A stretch of DNA of 64,000 nt from Fulvivirga sediminis (GTDB lineage Bacteria; Bacteroidota; Bacteroidia; Cytophagales; Cyclobacteriaceae): contig NZ_JAESIY010000015.1 of NCBI RefSeq assembly GCF_016757215.1, forward strand, positions 31,281 to 95,280. The letters are read 5' to 3'. Shown in pieces: positions 62,550 through 64,000 of the stretch. The notes under the pieces were generated by a model, which worked only from the letters and a program-made list of their open reading frames with translations, did not search any database and was not told the origin of the DNA. The position numbers and the translations under genes are program-made. The stretch's first letter is position 1. The number at the start of each line of letters is the position of its first letter.

Positions 62550-63869
62550 CTATTGTCCTACCTTAATAGTTACTGTTCCTTCCACACATTCCTGCCCATA
62601 ACACACCTGATAATCAAAGCTATCCACACCAGAGTTTTCGAAATTGCTATCTGGTGTGTATTTAAATAATTCCAAATCATAATAAATCACTTCACCAAAA
62701 GATGGCGATTTTATGACACTGATAAAGAGCTGATTATAGGCGATACCTTCAAGATCATCATTGCCAAGGATGTCGTTAATACTTAAATTCAGGCTCGAGT
62801 TATTATCTACCAATGCCTGATCAAATTGCTCCCAGGTATCAAAAGTAATTACGTTATTTATGACCTGAATCTGACCATCATTATACTCCGGCACAGCGAT
62901 GCTTACTGTGGCACTAGAGCACTTGTTGCCATAGCAAATCTGATATTCAAAACTTGCACTACCATTAAACTGAGCTGAAGGAGTAAAGCTAAAGACACCA
63001 TTTTGATAGCTTCCAGATCCGATCATTGAATTGGACATGGTAACGGTGAACTCAGAGGCAGGAATATTGAACAGTTCATCATTAGCAAGCAATTGTTCTA
63101 ATGAGAAAGTAAGAGGTTTTTCACTTCCCCATGCTCCTCCCCAGTCTTCAAGCTCAGTGATATATTCATAAAAAGTATACTCAAAGAGGTCATTCTTGGC
63201 TTCTACTAGAATCACTTCCTCTTTAATAATATCTACTATCCCATATTTATAAAGATCAGGATTCTCTACAGTAGATACGCCATAGATAAACTGATCCGTC
63301 TGCATATTGGCATCAGTTACCGTATAAAGTATTATTCCATCAGTTATTTTAGCCGTTCCATGAGCAGGTGATTCTTCTATTTTCAAAGAAGCAATATCAA
63401 AGGTCTGATCACAGTTTTTATCATTGGCCAATACATCAATGATGAGTGAATTCTCTGTTAGATTAGCTTCATCATATACCGCATGAGTGACACAGGTACT
63501 CTCATCATCAGAATATCTGAACTCGACTTTACTCTCATCACAATCAACATCTATACAGGCCTTGTACTTTAAGGAGTCTGCTCCACTAATAAAATCCTGA
63601 TTCGGAATATATTTAAGTAATCCGGTAGTTGTAATTGACGCTGTACCTCGAACTGGCTTCACGCTAATACTTATGGAAGCGTTACCAGTAAGTTGTGTAG
63701 ACTGCAATAAGTCTAAAACAACCGGTGATCCGGGTGATAAAGACATCACTACGTCACTAGTATTATCTATCTGATTCTTATCAGGGTAAACATCTTCCTC
63801 AAAAGAATCACAACCAAAGAATACAAGGACGACAATTATGCTCCAAATGAGTTTATTTTTAACTAACAT
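62550..63869 (-). CDS. Lipoprotein of tandem Ig-like repeats with paired cysteines
   Basis: The 439-residue product has a lipoprotein signal (VLVFFGC) and about four Ig/cadherin-like repeats. Three end in the same pattern: YKACIDVDCDESKVEF, YQICYGNKCSSATVSIAV and YQVCYGQECVEGTVTIKV, each with two cysteines that could form a disulfide. LLANDE and ILGNDD segments resemble the Big_9/cadherin-like repeat start. It is probably on the cell surface, and the sigma/anti-sigma genes just downstream may respond to or control it. Confidence 0.85.
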   Translation of the reverse strand: MLVKNKLIWSIIVVLVFFGCDSFEEDVYPDKNQIDNTSDVVMSLSPGSPVVLDLLQSTQLTGNASISISVKPVRGTASITTTGLLKYIPNQDFISGADSLKYKACIDVDCDESKVEFRYSDDESTCVTHAVYDEANLTENSLIIDVLANDKNCDQTFDIASLKIEESPAHGTAKITDGIILYTVTDANMQTDQFIYGVSTVENPDLYKYGIVDIIKEEVILVEAKNDLFEYTFYEYITELEDWGGAWGSEKPLTFSLEQLLANDELFNIPASEFTVTMSNSMIGSGSYQNGVFSFTPSAQFNGSASFEYQICYGNKCSSATVSIAVPEYNDGQIQVINNVITFDTWEQFDQALVDNNSSLNLSINDILGNDDLEGIAYNQLFISVIKSPSFGEVIYYDLELFKYTPDSNFENSGVDSFDYQVCYGQECVEGTVTIKVGQ

Positions 63870-64000
63870 AGAAAGCGATTTAAATGAATAAGTCTTGCCT
63901 ATATAGATGATGTCAATGCAAAGTGCTAAAAGGTTGGAATATGGATTTGCAACAAAAAACTGGACAATAAATTAAGCACATTTAGATTGGTTTTGTTTAT
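63870..64000. other. Right edge, upstream region of the Ig-like lipoprotein gene
   Basis: These 131 bases are AT-rich and contain no supported gene. They should include the promoter of the leftward lipoprotein gene, but I see no clear element. Confidence 0.5.

Noticed and set aside
1..64000. CRISPR arrays, tRNA genes, transposases or prophage genes
   Set aside because: None was seen by eye; a tRNAscan or IS search would be needed to exclude a divergent copy.

Overview
The window looks like a chromosomal segment of a Bacteroidota bacterium, most likely order Cytophagales. The supporting signs are a SusC/SusD glycan-uptake locus, type IX secretion C-terminal domains of type A (Por-like) and type B (gliding-motility-like), ECF sigma/anti-sigma pairs, two-component propeller (Reg_prop/Y_Y_Y) sensors, AT-rich DNA, and promoters of the Bacteroidota form TTG-N19..23-TAnnTTTG. 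A genus close to Fulvivirga or Marivirga is a guess. I saw no tRNA, rRNA, CRISPR array or insertion sequence, and the gene order looks like ordinary core plus metabolic accessory content rather than an island.

Layout. 1-1143: 5' part of a pyridine-nucleotide-disulfide-type oxidoreductase without its redox cysteines (minus strand, runs off the edge). 1418-5506: a 42-residue peptide gene with its own promoter and terminator, a small GRDP-like protein and a large sensor histidine kinase; this is the best candidate for an undescribed system. 5499-16198: aromatic amino acid biosynthesis on the minus strand, in two transcription units. The upstream one is trpL-trpEGDCFBA-DAHP synthase. The downstream one is a Tyr7 leader peptide followed by phhA, an aminotransferase and tyrA. 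Each begins with a Bacteroidota promoter, a leader peptide (WWW or YYYYYYY) whose ATG lies only 7-8 nt past the -7 element, and an intrinsic terminator, so both look like attenuators translated from almost leaderless RNAs.

16241-21895: an M13 peptidase lipoprotein, two unknown small proteins, the SRP RNA, a transaldolase-like aldolase, FtsE, and an ECF sigma/anti-sigma pair. 22023-37345: a polysaccharide utilisation locus (SusC, SusD, surface lipoprotein, GH5 with two CBM6-like modules and a T9SS tail, GH30, GH3) divergent from a membrane one-component regulator with a LuxR-type HTH. The enzyme set suggests a beta-glucan with beta-1,3 and/or beta-1,6 links. 37349-45830: small regulator genes, a lipoprotein, a large T9SS type B protein and a YbbAP-like ABC exporter divergent from tesA.

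45953-54847: housekeeping and unknown genes, including a CstB-like persulfide dioxygenase/rhodanese fusion, a GreA/B-like factor, an Sfp-type phosphopantetheinyl transferase and a metallophosphoesterase. 55066-60092: a LytS/LytTR pair and a five-gene run headed by a Crp-like regulator. 60212-63869: a lipoprotein of Cys-paired Ig-like repeats, an ECF sigma factor and a protein that joins an anti-sigma-like N-terminus and inner-membrane helix to an outer-membrane-barrel-like C-terminus.
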